Assembly (NCBI GenBank): GCA_958299035.1 | Contig: CATQJL010000112.1 | Coordinates: 87,748,636-87,812,635 of the forward strand | From: Cylicocyclus nassatus | Taxonomy: Eukaryota > Nematoda > Chromadorea > Rhabditida > Strongylidae | Direction of reading: 5' to 3' | Length of the DNA stretch: 64,000 bases | Part shown: positions 19,284 to 31,087 of the stretch, in pieces | Layout: each line of letters begins with the position of its first letter | How positions within the stretch are numbered: position 1 is the first letter of the stretch | Notes under the pieces: generated by a model | What the model was told of the DNA's origin: nothing | Databases searched by the model: none | What the model saw: only the letters and a program-made list of their open reading frames with translations | Made by a program: the position numbers and the translations under genes

Positions 19284-19617
19284 GCATATAAATAGCGTGG
19301 CATACATGGTCATTTATTAGCGCTCGCTCAGGCACTCGTATGCTATCGGCATTTCCAAAAAGGTAAGCGTTTGGTTTGGCAGTCCAGTCAGTGAACAGGC
19401 AGAGTCTTAGAACTTTGCTTGTGGAGCTGGCAGAGACGTTTGATCGGATAGTTTGCAGATCGTTTTGTCCATTCCAGGCTCTGAAGAAGGCGATCTGCCG
19501 AAACGTCAGCCACCCAATAAATATTGTTACCAATCTCGAGTGCGGCTTATATAAACAACTACAATATCTACGCCATGCCGAGATTCATAGAGAGTCGAAC
19601 AATCCATCCAAGAACTC
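19284..19617 (+). other. PLE 3' region with a hammerhead-like motif
   Basis: Non-coding tail of the Penelope-like element. The first 64 bp are shared with the inverted fragment at 14786. At 19481-19505, CTGAAGAAGGC...GCCGAAAC resembles a hammerhead ribozyme core (CTGATGA - stem II - GAAA) with T changed to A; PLEs are known to carry hammerheads. I could not find a convincing stem III. Confidence 0.45.
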
Positions 19618-19618
19618 A

Positions 19619-20136
19619 GTTGTAGGGTTTTTGATGTAGAATGTTTTTATGTCAAACATGTGAAAAAATTAAAGGAAGGGAAATTTATGACTTTTTCTTT
19701 TTACAATTAACTCAGGTGGCTGTCCAAATGGCTGTGAAGCCACCCAAATCCGAAAAAAGTTGCCACGCTTTCACTTCACATAATTTTTCGCACATAGTCC
19801 TAACTCCCTACTGCCCATCTACACACCAATTTTGGTTTCATTTCATCTTCTCTTCGCTGTAAACAGAGTCTTTCGTTTATTTCGGGGCAAGTTTTAATTC
19901 GCGCGCTTACCCGGCGTACTTGTTGAAATAGAAGATTTTTGGTTTTTGCGGAATTGGGATCGATAAGGCAGGAATGACAGTCTGCGTCCTCTATAGAAGA
20001 TGAAAGGTGACATAAAAGGAGAAAGCGATTTTGTGTGTGAGAGGGGCTGGGGCTTCCGCTTAAACAATATCCCCTTTGCTTTTTATTCCAAAACTATATC
20101 TAGCTTGCTTTGTAAGCCACCTGTGCCGAGCACTGG
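19619..20136 (-). repeat. Partial copy of the 30268-31079 hAT-like element
   Basis: It matches about 30268-30790 in reverse orientation (shared GCACAGGTGGCTTAC end, CCTTATCGATCCCA, TTCATCTTCTATAGAGGACG, AAATTTCCCTTTC and AAAAACCCTACATC). The outer end at 20136 is CAGTGCTCGGCA. The inner part is missing where the PLE 3' end begins. Confidence 0.65.
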
Positions 20137-20139
20137 AAA

Positions 20140-22333
20140 TGGGCGGGGCTGGTAGAGTTTTAAAGCGCATTTTTCAGGACTTAGCGCATTTGGCAGCTGG
20201 GAGTTTGGGCTACCGTGTACTTGGGAGGTCTACTACCTAAATCCACCAAAATTTGAAAAGGGTTCATTCTGCTGATCCACTGCCTTTAAGACGTTGAGCT
20301 TCATATATTGCCTGAGAAAAAAAAACCAAAAAGCCAAAAATTTTGCATTAAGAGTCACATACTTCAAAAATAAGATTTGCACCTCAAAAATAATGTTTTT
20401 TTTTCACGCTATGACAATTGTAGGGCCGCATAATCGCGAGAGTCAGTGAATTTGCGGTCATTGCACGCGTATTGAGCTTCCTCAGTTATCTTCCTCCTTT
20501 CAAACGCCTTTCTGTCAGATATTAGCTTCCAATCATCTAAAACGATTTTGAAAGTACGGGATTGTTTAACTGGTCTGAGGCCTGGTAGCATCCTGCTGCA
20601 TTAGCCGCAAACTCACCGACCTTTGCGATCGCAGAGAACCTGAACACCGTAACAAATTTTTTCAACGTTTTCTCGAAAACGTGATTACACATCTAAAAAG
20701 TTTGATGAACGGTGAAATGTTGTATAGTAATAGCAACGTAAGAGCTCTGTTAGACAGATTGTTATACTTTTTGGAGAAGTTCTTCTATACGGCATATTCC
20801 GCAACGGCTTCATGTGCCCGAAGTTCCTACACTAGGCTTACAATAATAAAGAGTTATATCCATTTTTCTGTATGTAAATTGGAGCCAACCCTACAGAATG
20901 GCACCCAAAGGCTGGCAAAAGACATCGGCCCATGGTAGAGCTTATTCAGTTCGAATGATCTTAAATGAGGCCCTCATTTGTCGGCAAGGTAGAATGACTA
21001 CCAACACCTTCATGTGCTGTGAGAATGCAAAAATAAAATGAAATGTCAACTGACCGTCCGTCTGCCTCAAGAGGTCGTCTACCTTGCTTTATTCAGTTCA
21101 CATTCAGTAACAAGTGAAGTGATTTGAAGCGTGTGAATGATGAAACGCAGAGAAACTTTTCGTAAGTTACTCCTGAGTAACCTACAATACACGTCAGTTT
21201 AACATATTGGAGGAATGTTAAGTGAGAAGTCACAATGCAGGCTGATGATAATCAACAAGATCTAACAAGTGCGGCCACATCTCTGTCGCTACTAATAGTA
21301 CCAATCACATATATACAAATGTTTGGGAACGTGTTTTGACTCGCACACTTGCATGGGCGTGACGTTCTTAATCTCAAGATCGTGGATAGTTGGCATTATC
21401 AATCAAAGGTTCGATTGAGGGAGAGCTAACTGTCAAAGACTCAATCAAATTATCCAGTTAGGATCGACTGAGGCAGCTTTACTACGGGCCATTGTGTGAA
21501 GAGAGATAACTAGCGATCGAATACAGTGGGTAGGCTTTTTGGACAATTTGTATGTGCTATAAATGCCGATTCCTTGAATATTCGATGTTCACTGATGTAC
21601 TCCCTTTTTAAAAGCTACGCCTTTTTAGCTGCGCTTGCGGTTGACGTGTCAATCGATGAGGCCACTTTGGATACGCAATACGCGCGCGAAAGTGGTGCGA
21701 AGCCTTGGCATGGCGATTGCGGTGATTGGTAAGAGAGTACATGATTGACACAGACTGTAAACAAGAAATTGATTGAATTTCGCCAGGACGCTGCCTTTGA
21801 AATGCTCCCAAGCAGAAGTTGTTGTGATATACAGTCGGGTAGCTTTGCCGGTAAACAAATGCCCTAGCGATGCCGAGAGCTTGCGGTGAGATTCGCGCGT
21901 GAACAAACAGCTGCGCCTGAAATGTCGGCATCGAATTCGAAACGCACAGGTGTGCGAAAGTCAGAGCGTCGCTGCAACAACTTTCGTCATCGCCGCTGAG
22001 CGCAGCAGCGTCCATGAATCTAGGTTTTAGGCCAGGCATACCTTGCGCGATTCCGGTCGCTGCGCGATTGGCACAACAGCGACTTTTCGTAATTCGCCGT
22101 TAATGTGCTGCCTTTGGTCAGAACTTGCTCTGTTTGCAACGACTTACACAAGCTACTCAAACATGCGTCCGAGAAGTGCGCATGATAAATTTATAGAAAT
22201 CTGGCAATTCGCCAAATTGCGTGAAAGTGGCGATTCGATAGAATCGCGCGAGGTGTGCCTTAGGCCTTACGCGTCATTGTCCAGTTTGAACAAATGCGAT
22301 TGGTAGTTTCCCGCTCGTTTCAGTGCGTAACAT
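20140..22333. other. 2.2 kb without a recognisable gene
   Basis: Only short frames with no recognised domain. At 20265-20289 CATTCTGCTGATCCACTGCC before TTAA resembles one end of the TTAA foldback family. A 143-codon minus-strand frame at 21608-22039 has no family features and is probably chance. Confidence 0.4.
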
Positions 22334-22635
22334 CTCAGACAATCAAAGAATCTCAGCCGGCCCCACCAAAAGCATCGTTGCCTTATCGCCGCCACTTTTT
22401 GCTTCCCGCTGAAAAACATTGCTAGAACTGACAGCGAGCGGGCTGCCATAAAGTTTTCAGCGCGAAGCGAATGTGGCGGCGATAAGGCATGGCAGCCACT
22501 TTCGCTTCGCGCTGAAGACTTTATGGCAGCCCGCTCGCTGCCAGTTCTAGCAAAGTTTTCAGCGGGAAGCGAAAAGTGACGGCGAAAGGCAACGACGCTT
22601 TTGGCGGGGCCGGCTGAAACCTTTGATTGTCTGAG
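22334..22635. mobile_element. CTCAG-ended palindromic element, 302 bp
   Basis: Ends are CTCAGACAATCAAAG and its exact complement. AT is duplicated at 22332-22333 and 22636-22637. The interior is an almost perfect palindrome: GCCGGCCCC-type edges, then CGAGCGGGCTGCCATAAAG and its inverted copy around 22488. It shares CTCAG-A-x-AATC ends and 2-bp duplications with E1-E6 and the element at 59424-60211. No ORF. Confidence 0.85.
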
Positions 22636-22705
22636 ATCAAGTACGCACATCAAGTACATGTGTGAACCCTCAACCCTTGAAGTGTGAAATTTTGTTCGTC
22701 GTAAT

Positions 22706-23910
22706 CAGGGTCAAGCAAGGGGTGTGGGACACGATCGCTGGTTACGACCCCCCCCCCCCCTGATTGCTGTCTTAATAAGACCCCCCCCCCCCCGAACTAT
22801 ATACCTAAGATAGCATTACCAGAGTTGAGAAAGAGGTCAGGCACAAGTCTTTCGAAAACAATCCTCCCCCTCCATGAAAGCCCTCAAACGACCCCTTCCT
22901 CCTCCTCTTAACCTCTGGACCTCAAAGTGTGACATTCTGGAGGACACCAGCTTTTTCTAGAGAGTTTTCAGATTTCTGAGAGCTGTACGCCCGATTTTCT
23001 GTGACTGCACTTTACAATCACACGTAATTTGACGGCTGATTCTGATCTGAATGGGCATATAAAGGGCCATAATTTTCTTATGGGTGGGGCGTTCGGCTCC
23101 AAATTTCCAGTGTAGCAAGAAGAAGCTATGTGCTCAATACTCATACCAGCAATGGAGCGCTTTCTGGATTTTGAAGGCAAGTTAAGGGGGTGCGGCACAC
23201 CGGGGTGTGCCGCACCCCATTAACTATATCAAAAAACATTTTTAGCGGACAGTATTTATATGAATCGATAGCCTAAACCTTGTAGATTCCATAGGACTGT
23301 TTGGAGCCTGATTCGTCTTCTTAGCTCTGAGTAATATTTGGTGAAAGCACAGCGATCAAAAGCGAAAAATGGGAAAAACGAGATTTTGGTTGGGTTCTAA
23401 TTCCACAGTTTGCAGGTCTTCTGAAGCGGGATTCCTGAGGTGAACAAAGAAGGAGTAGTCTTTGTCTTGAGTGCAAAAACGGATAGCTAATTCACCTTTG
23501 AAACAAAGTTAACCATGTTGGAATTTGACCATTTCATTTAGGTAGCCTAGTATCTTGAATCTTCAGAATTCGCTCACACTTTGTCTACAGGGGTTAATTG
23601 ACATGCTAATTATGGATACGATACAAATATCATGTTATCACTATTATCAGATTACCCAACTACGACCCGCTCCCCTTTTGACTCCTCAATACGACCCCCC
23701 AGGTGGCGTGCCGCACCCCACGCTTGACCCTGGTTATGACCAAATTTGGTGCAAGGAAAGAAGCAATATCCTTTCAAAAAATGCTAATTAAGAACACGAT
23801 ACAAATATCATATTATCACTATTATCAGGTTACCCAACTACGACCCGCTCCCCTTTTGACTCCTCAATACGACCCCCCAGGTGGCGTGCCGCACCCCACG
23901 CTTGACCCTG
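22706..23910 (+). mobile_element. Non-autonomous hAT-like element, family hAT-A
   Basis: Ends are CAGGGTCAAGC and its complement; GTCGTAAT is duplicated at 22698-22705 and 23911-23918. A central palindrome (about 23183-23224) reads GGGGTGCGGCACACC in its left arm, flanked by GTTAA and ATTAAC. The last part of the element is tandemly duplicated with a period of 178 bp, so the right terminus occurs twice (ending near 23732 and at 23910). Sequence around 23300-23400 (GATTCGTCTTCTTAGCTCTG) is shared with the outer element at 38627-43184. Confidence 0.85.
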
Positions 23911-24049
23911 GTCGTAATCCATTTTGTCAGCTGCTGAAATGCCTAAAGCAACTTGCTCGAATGTACAGTCTTGTTACATCAAAAAGATGTCTCATGCTTG
24001 AATTTCTTTCAAGCTTGTCCTAAGTATTCTTTCGTGACCAGCGTGGCTG

Positions 24050-24309
24050 TCCAGCCCCGTAGCTCAGCAAAAATCGATGAAAATATCTTAGTTCTAAAAT
24101 ATGTTCTTTGTAACAGCATGCTCACCTACACCTCTATACCAACTCCCAGCCCTATAGCTCAAAATTTGCGAAAAATCTTTGAAATCGATATCGATCGAAA
24201 ACGAAAAGTAGCCTATGACACTCGCCCCGAATTGCATATGTGCAAATTACATGCGGATCGGTTCAGAAACGAAATTTTCTATCCTGTACATACATACATA
24301 CATGTAAAT
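24050..24309 (-). mobile_element. Helitron-like inner sequence
   Basis: It matches, in reverse orientation, the GTTCCGAATAG / CTGAACCGATC / GTCATAGGCTACTTTTCG block of the short Helitron at 32217-33011, and contains ATCGATATCGATCG. Together with AAGCTGAATGTCTGTCTG read on the minus strand from 30251, it may be the other part of one Helitron split by later insertions. Confidence 0.5.
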
Positions 24310-24314
24310 ATATA

Positions 24315-24496
24315 CCGGTGGCGTATCCAGGATTTCCGCTCGGGGAGGGGGGGGGGGGAACAAAAACAAAATTTTTACGGGGCCCTGACCCCAAAATTTC
24401 AGAAAACGGGGCGTGGCGGCAGCTTTTGGGGCCAAGGCAGAAAAAAATCTAGGGCTAATTTGAATTTTTAAAATTTTTTAGAATCTATCTTAATTA
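24315..24496 (+). mobile_element. Left part of a hAT-type MITE (CAGTGGCGTA family)
   Basis: Begins CGGTGGCGTATCCAGGATTT and a G run, then GGGCGTGGC, like the complete copy at 32285-32666. It is cut by the mariner-type element starting at 24497 and continues at 25517-25549. The right end is not found. Confidence 0.6.
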
Positions 24497-25516
24497 TTAG
24501 GTCATTCCGAAAGTAATTTCGCTTTTTTCAAACGGGCGCTACATTTGATCGAACAAAGGTTTCTGAGAGATCTTGGGGGCATTCGATGCAGAATTTCATT
24601 CTCTTTCCATTGATTATGAAATTGTTGCAAAACAGTCAATGAGCTTTCAGAAAATAATCAGAATTTGCGACCCATGCTTTTTGAGATAATCAAGTTTAAC
24701 GATTTTTTAAAACTTTCATACCAATCCTCAGAAGGAGTTCAAGTAAAGGTTTGATAGAGTAAACATTATAGAATACAGTACTGCTTTTTTCTCCTTTCCA
24801 TAGCTTGTCATACATTTTTAACAGAATTTTAACCGATGCTACCGATTTCCATACTTGGGCAGCTGAATCCTCGTAGAACATCAAAGGAAGAGCAGCTCGG
24901 GCACTATTCGATGCAGCATTTTCTCCTCATTCTAACAAGTGTTTTTTTGTTTCCGATTCGTTTAGTTTCCGGGAAGAAATCATCATAACTCATTTTTTAG
25001 CGAGCCCCAGGCTGCACCCGAAAAACTCGAAATTTGATATTTCGAACCCGTAAACCCTCACTTGCTTTGTAAAACTAGTGCTCACTCATAGTGCCATTTT
25101 GGTAGTCTCAAATTCCGAAAAATTATGATGTTTGATGCGATTGTGGTTGAGGTGGGCCTGCCAAAATCCGATGGTTCTGTTAAAAAATCTTTTAAAAAAT
25201 TACGGCGAGCTATGAGAAATGAAAAAAAGTAGCACTATATTCTATAAGGTTTACTCTATCGAATCGTTACTTGATTTCCTTCTGAGGATCGATATGAAAG
25301 CTATAAAAAATCGTAAAACTTGACCATCTTGAAAAGCATGGGTTGCAAATTTTGGTTATTTTCTGACAGGTCATTGACTGTTTTGCAACAATTCCATAAC
25401 CATTAGAAAGAGAATGAAATTCTGCATCAAATGCTTCCAAGACCTCTTAGAAAACTTTGTTCGATCAGATGTTGCGCCCGTTTGAAAAAAGCGAAATTAC
25501 TTTCGGAATGACCTAA
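24497..25516. mobile_element. Mariner-type foldback element, copy M2
   Basis: Ends TTAGGTCATTCCGAAAGTAA and its complement, with TA at 24495-24496 and 25517-25518. Length 1,020 bp with long inverted arms (for example ATTTCATTCTCTTTC on both sides). No transposase. Confidence 0.8.
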
Positions 25517-25549
25517 TATTTACAAGTAAAAACAAGTCCTTTGCATATA

Positions 25550-26556
25550 TTAGGTCCTTTCAAAAGTATTTCGCTTTCTTCAAATGGGCGCCACATTTGA
25601 TGGAACAAATTTTTCTGAGAGGTCTTGGAAGCATTCGATGCAGCATTTCATTCTCTTTCTGATGGTTATGAAATTGTTGCAAAACAGTCAACGAGCTTTC
25701 AGAAAATAACCAAAATCTGCGACCCATGCCTTTTGAGATGGTCAAGTTTTGCGATTTTTTATAAAATTTTCATATCAATTTTCAGAAAGAGTTCAAGCAA
25801 CGATTCGATATAGTAAACCTTTTAGAATACAGTACTACTTTTTTCCCTTTCTCGTAGCTCGCCGTAATTTTTCAAAATTTTTTAAAATAGAACCATCGGA
25901 TTTTGGCAGGCCCACCTCAGCCACAATCGCATCAAACATCACAATTTTTCGGAATTTGATACTACCAAGATGTTATTATGAGTTAGCGTTAATTTTGCAA
26001 AGCAAGTGAGGGTTTACGGGTTCGAAATATCAAATTTCGAGCTTTTCGGGTACAGCTTGGGGCTCGCTAAGAAAATGAGCTAGTGATTTTGTACCCGGAA
26101 ATCAAACGAATCGGAAACAACACCCATTAGAAAGAGGAGAAAAAGCTGCATCGAATGACACCCGAGCTGCTCACCATTTGATGTTCTACGAGCTGTCCAA
26201 GTGTGGAAATCGGTAGCATCAGTTAAAATTCTGTTAAAAATGTATGACAAGCTAGGGAAAAGAGAAAAAAGTTGCACTGTATTCTATGAGGTTTGCTCTA
26301 TCGAACCGTCACTTGATCTTCTTCTGGGGATTGATATGAAAGTTTTGAAAAATTGCGAAACTTGACTATCTCGAAAAGCATAGATTGCCGATTTTGGTTA
26401 TTTTTTGAAAACTTATTGAGTTTACTGCAACAATTTCATAACCACTAGAAAGAGATTGAAATTCTGCATCGAATGCCTCCAAGATCCCTTAGAAATCTTT
26501 GTTCCATCAAATGTGACGCCCGTTTGAGAAACGAAATTACTTTTGAAACGATCTAG
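25550..26556. mobile_element. Mariner-type foldback element, copy M3
   Basis: Starts TTAGGTCCTTTCAAAAGTA after TA and ends near CGATCTAG before TA at 26557-26558; the right terminus has drifted. It shares long stretches with M2, from which it is separated by only 33 bp, and with M1. Confidence 0.75.
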
Positions 26557-26568
26557 TAAATACATACA

Positions 26569-26602
<34 letters not shown>

Positions 26603-26619
26603 CATACATACATACATAC
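26557..26619. repeat. TACA microsatellite
   Basis: About 14 tandem TACA units with one interruption. Similar TACA/TATG runs occur at 24288-24302, 30198-30220 and 32253-32276, always inside the Helitron-like repeat. Confidence 0.9.
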
Positions 26620-26906
26620 CAACGGCGTACACAGGATTTCGGCTCGGGGGGGGGGGGGGGGGAAGGGGAGGCGCTACAAAAAAATTTTTCTGATGAAGGT
26701 GCATGGCCCCAGCCACGCATTCCAAAAAAATTTTTGGTATACTTTCTAATCGCGGGCTCATAACCCCGAAATTTCAGAAAAAGTGGACGTGGCGTCAGTC
26801 ACGCCCCCAAAAAAACTTTTTTATAAAGCTGAAATGAATTTTTAAAAATTTAAAAAAATATTCTAATTATTTACAAGTATGAACAAGTCATTTGCACGAG
26901 CAGAGT

Positions 26907-26966
26907 TAGTCTAGTGGTTAGTGCTCTACGTAACATTACCGTGCTGAAGGTCACGGGTTCGATTCC
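26907..26966 (+). promoter_or_regulatory. tRNA-like Pol III promoter boxes at the LINE 5' end
   Basis: TAGTCTAGTGG (26907-26917) matches an A box and GGTTCGATTCC (26956-26966) a B box, with 49 bp between starts, a normal tRNA spacing. TTAGTCTAGTGGTTAGTGCT is close to the D-arm of tRNA-Asp or tRNA-Glu. The T-stem does not pair, so it is tRNA-derived rather than a tRNA gene. The same head opens the second RTE copy. Confidence 0.7.
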
Positions 26967-27087
26967 ACACTGAGCCTAATTTCTGCGGCAAAAATTCTGC
27001 TCACAATTCCAGCGTCAGGCTGCCCTTCCAAAGAAGGGCATGCGACAAGCCGGCTGAGAAACACCCCGTCGCATCACCATAGCAGAC

Positions 27088-30061
27088 ATGTCTCATATAG
27101 AATCTCGAGTAAAGGCTAGGGCGTCCCCCGGAAGCGACGCGCATTCGAGCCCGACGAATGGGGAGAGTGGGCGAGGGTTACCGTCTCAGCAAGATGAACG
27201 GGGACGGCTAAAGCGGCTAGTTCACCAGAGGCAACGAACCAAGGCATCGCAGACTTTCCGTCTAGCTACCATCAATATGGGCACACTCACCTCTAGTTCT
27301 CGTGAGTTAGCAGATCTTCTGAAGAGACGGCGAGTCGATGTAGCCACAGGAAACAAAGTGGAGCGGGGCAAAGTCACGCGACATCAGAGATGGATATAAG
27401 CTCCTGTACAACGGTGCCACCTGCACCAGAAACGGGGTTGGTATAGCTGTCTCGGAGACTCTACGGAACAATATACTTGACGTTGAGCGCATAAGCGATC
27501 GTCTGATGAGCATCAAGATAGATACTGGGAAACAGGTCCTACGAGTAATTACCGCCTATGCGCCACAAGTCGGATGTAAGGATGACGAAAAAGACGCGTT
27601 CTGGCAGGAGTTGGATGACCACATCAGTACAGTTCCGCTGGATGAGACACTCCTGCTAGGAGCGGACCTCAACGGGCATGTGGGAGAAAGGCGAGGAGAA
27701 GCCGGGAAATGTCACGGAGGCCACGGATACGGAACATGCAACGAAGAAGGTGAGCGCATTCTGGAATTCGCCTCAGCTCATGATCTGGTCCTGGCGAACA
27801 CATACTACATCAAGAAGGATGAACACCTCATAACATATGCGAGTGGCGATCGGCGAACACAGATAGACTTCTGGGCTGTCCGACAACGTGACCTCAAAAA
27901 CGTAAAGGACTGCAAAGTCATTCCCGGTGAGAGCTGCATACCTCAGCACAGACCACTGCTTCTCGACATTAGAATCCCAATGGATAGACACACCAGGAGA
28001 GCCACAGAGACTAGGACACGCATTGAATGGTGGAGATTAAAAGGCAACAACGCGGCGAAACAAGCATTGCTAACAACTTTACCACGCTTGCAAGATAACC
28101 CAAATCAATCCTGGGAAAGCCTGAAAGATCGAGTTCACGATGTGGCACGCATGATCCTGGGATGTACAAAGCCAGGAAAAAGAAGGATCAATCGAGAAAC
28201 GTGGTGGTGGAATGATGAAGTGCAAAAAGTCATAAAGGAGAAGAGGGATGCGTACAAGCGATGGCATAAAACGAAATCAGAGGACGATCGCCAGACGTAC
28301 CAACAAGCCAAACGTGCTACGAAGGCTTCCGTAAAGAAGGCAAAACAGGTGTACTTAAAGGAGCTCTACGATCAACTAGAGTCCCGCGAGGGAGAACGCG
28401 AAATATACCGGATAGCGAGAAGAAGAGCGGAGTCCACAAAAGATATGGAGCACTTCCTCCATATCAAAGACAAACTTGGTAGGAGTCTAAGAAAACCAGA
28501 GGACATCACCGAAAGATGGAGAACCTACTTCGAAGAGATGGCCACCACAGGCTGCACCATCAACTCCATCCCAGAAGCCAACCCCATGGAGGGACCAGTA
28601 CCAGAGGTCACGGAAGAGGAAGTATGGCTGGCTGTAAGAAGAACAAAGACTGGCAAAGCGACTGGTCCAGACGACATACCGAGCGAGTTCTGGAAATTAT
28701 GTGGACAATCAGGAGCCACATGGCTAACAAGTCTCCTCAATCAAATCATAAGGAGCAAGAGTATGCCTCGCGACTGGTACACCAGCACGACCATCCCGAT
28801 ATGGAAGAACAAAGGAGACATAGCAGACTGCGCATCCTACCGACCAATCCGACTGATGAGCCACACTCTAAAAATCTTCGAGCGAGTAATCGAAACACGC
28901 CTTCGAGATATTATCGAGTTGTCACCAAATCAGTGCGGATTCGTGAAAGGAGTAGGTACAACTGATGCAATCCACTCCGCTCGGATAGTGATGGAGAAAT
29001 ACAGAGAGAAGCAGAAGAAATTGCATGCAGCCTTCCTGGACCTGGAAAAAGCCTTCGATAAGGTGCCCCATGAAGTCATATGGTGGGCCTTGCGGAAACA
29101 CAGGGTGCCAGAGGAGTACGTTCAGTGGATAAAGTTGATCTATCAGAACGCGTCAAGCCACGTGCAAACAGCTGCAGGGCAATCAAAGGATTTCAAAATC
29201 ACGGTTGGAGTACACCAAGGTTCAGTTCTCTCTCCCTTGCTCTTCATCACTGTGATGAACGCCATGATGGAACCGCTCAGACGTAAACCCCCTTGGACAC
29301 TTCTCTACGCGGATGATGTGGTCTTGATAGCAAGTACCAGAAAGGAGCTACAAGACGAAGTGCAAAACTGGAAAAATAGGCTAGAGTTGTATGGCCTGAA
29401 GCTCAACACCAGGAAGACAGAATATATGGAAGTGGGGAAACAAACTCCAGGTACCATAAGCATCGATGGTGAAGAGCTAAAGAAGACAACGTCATACAAG
29501 TACCTAGGCAGTCGCATCTCAGCGGAGGGAGGCTTACAAGATGAGGTCGCAGGCAGGATGAACACAGCATGGATGAAATGGAGAGCCTTAACAGGAGTTC
29601 TGTGCGACAAACGAATGCCAGTGCAACTTAAGTCCCAATTGTACCGGACCGTTATTCGTCCAGCAGCACTGTATGGCAGTGAGTGCTGGCCGTGTACGCG
29701 GAACGAGGAGCGCAAGCTCAGTGTCATGGAAACAAGGATGCTACGATGGACCTTAGGAGTCACACTGAAGGATCACATCTGCAATGACACTATACGAGCG
29801 CGAATGAAAGTAGCTCCAATTGCCCAGAAAATGCAGGAAAAGAGGTTACGATGGTATGGGCATGTGAGCAGGAGGGATGAAAGTCACATCACCAAGTTGG
29901 CCCTGGCTGTGGAGGCACCAGGCAAAAGGCCCAGAGGTAGACCCAAGATGAGGTGGATGGACAGAATCAAGGCCGACCTGCGAGAACTTGGTATAGATGA
30001 AGACCTTGCCTCAGATAGGACCACATGGAGACATCTCACAAGAAAAGCAGACCCTGCGTAA
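27088..30061 (+). pseudogene. RTE ORF2: endonuclease and reverse transcriptase, one frameshift
   Basis: The N-terminus (27088-27399) has FRLATINMGTLTSSSRELAD, the first endonuclease motif. A 5-bp deletion at about 27347, visible by comparison with copy 2, shifts the frame just before the catalytic Q-E-T. The main frame (27506-30061, 851 residues) has LLGADLNGHVG (about 51-60), DRRTQIDFW (115-123) and PQHRPLLLD (146-154) for the nuclease; TGPDDIPSEFW (386-396), FLDLEKAFDKV with the first catalytic D (512), VHQGSVLSP and LLYADDVVLI (599-608) for the polymerase; and the typical tail RLRWYGHVSRRD and GKRPRGRPKMRW. It makes a nicked-DNA-primed copy of its own RNA. This copy should be inactive only because of the frameshift. 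Confidence 0.9.
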
Positions 30062-30267
30062 GCGGGACACATGCGAGGATAAAAAAAATGAACAAGTCAT
30101 TTGTACAAATTTATAACTCATCTAAGTAACTTTCAAAAATTTCGCGACCCGTTCTCGAGGAAGAGGGGCGTCCCCCCCCCCTCGGTACGCTACTGATACA
30201 TACATACATACATACATATATGCAGACAGACATTCAGCTTTATTTACAAGACTAGCAATCCTACGGG

Positions 30268-31079
30268 CAGGGCTCGGCACAGGTGGCTTACGGGGCAAAA
30301 TGGATACGTTTTGGAATAGAAAGCAAGGGGATATCGTTTAAGCCCCCCTCCCCTCACACACAAAATCGCTTTCTCCTTTTATGTCACCTTTCATCTTCTA
30401 TAGAGGACGCAGACTGTCATTCTTGCCTTATCGATCCCATTCCCGCAAAAACCAAAAATTTCCTGTTCAAATGTTCGCCGGTTAAGCGCGCGAGTTCAAA
30501 CCTGCCCCGAAATGAACAAAAGACTTGTTACAACGAAGAGAAAATGAATTGACACCAAAACTGGTGTGTAAATGGGCAATAGAGAGTTAGAAAACTATGT
30601 ACAAAAAATCATGAAAAAATTATGTGAACTGAAGGCGTAGCAAACCTTTTTCGGAGTTAGACGGCTTTCCAGTCACCTGGAGAGCCCCTGAGGTAGCTGC
30701 AAAAAGAAATAGTCATAAATTTCCCTTTCTTCATATAATTTTTTCACATGTTTTACATAACTTTGTTACATATCAAAAACCCTACATCTGTGTGTTTGAA
30801 TCTACCTAAATCCGCTCTTTCTCGCTTAGTTACAGCCCTCCATAGGTTTTGTATGGCGGTGGCAAGCTTGCTCCAAGCGCGCAAGGTTGCGTGCCGGACA
30901 TAGCATGCCGCCAATTCGTAGAATAGGAACATCTTTAGTTTTTTTTGGTTGTTTAGTATTCTTCGCTATTCATTTTGATCCAATCATGATTGCGTTATAG
31001 GTGATGTCGTATTTTTGTGACGAAGTCTACGGGGACTTCCTTTTTAAAAAAATAAAAAACCTCCTGATGCCGAGCCCTG
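30268..31079 (+). mobile_element. hAT-like element, CAGGGCTCGGCA family
   Basis: Ends CAGGGCTCGGCAC and TGCCGAGCCCTG, flanked by CCTACGGG (30260-30267) and CCTATGGG (31080-31087), a target duplication with one change. 812 bp, no transposase frame. A partial copy is at 19619-20136. Confidence 0.75.
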
Positions 31080-31087
31080 CCTATGGG

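Larger units (their letters stand above)
26898..30087 (+). mobile_element. RTE-type LINE, copy 1, nearly complete
   Basis: Length 3,190 bp from a tRNA-like head to an A-rich tail (GGATAAAAAAA). The 19-bp target ATGAACAAGTCATTTGCAC (26879-26897) is repeated at 30088-30106 with one change. The same target word exists uninterrupted in the MITE at 32285-32666 (about 32531-32556). It encodes apurinic-type endonuclease and RT. Confidence 0.92.
26620..30195 (+). mobile_element. hAT-type MITE interrupted by an RTE LINE
   Basis: Left end CAACGGCGTACACAGGATTT and right end CCTCGGTACGCTACTG. ATACATAC precedes and follows it, but this is microsatellite, so the duplication is not diagnostic. Without the LINE it is about 370 bp and matches 32285-32666. 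Confidence 0.7.

Noticed and set aside
26898..26980. A functional tRNA gene
   Set aside because: A and B boxes are present, but the T-stem and acceptor stem do not pair and no anticodon arm is visible.
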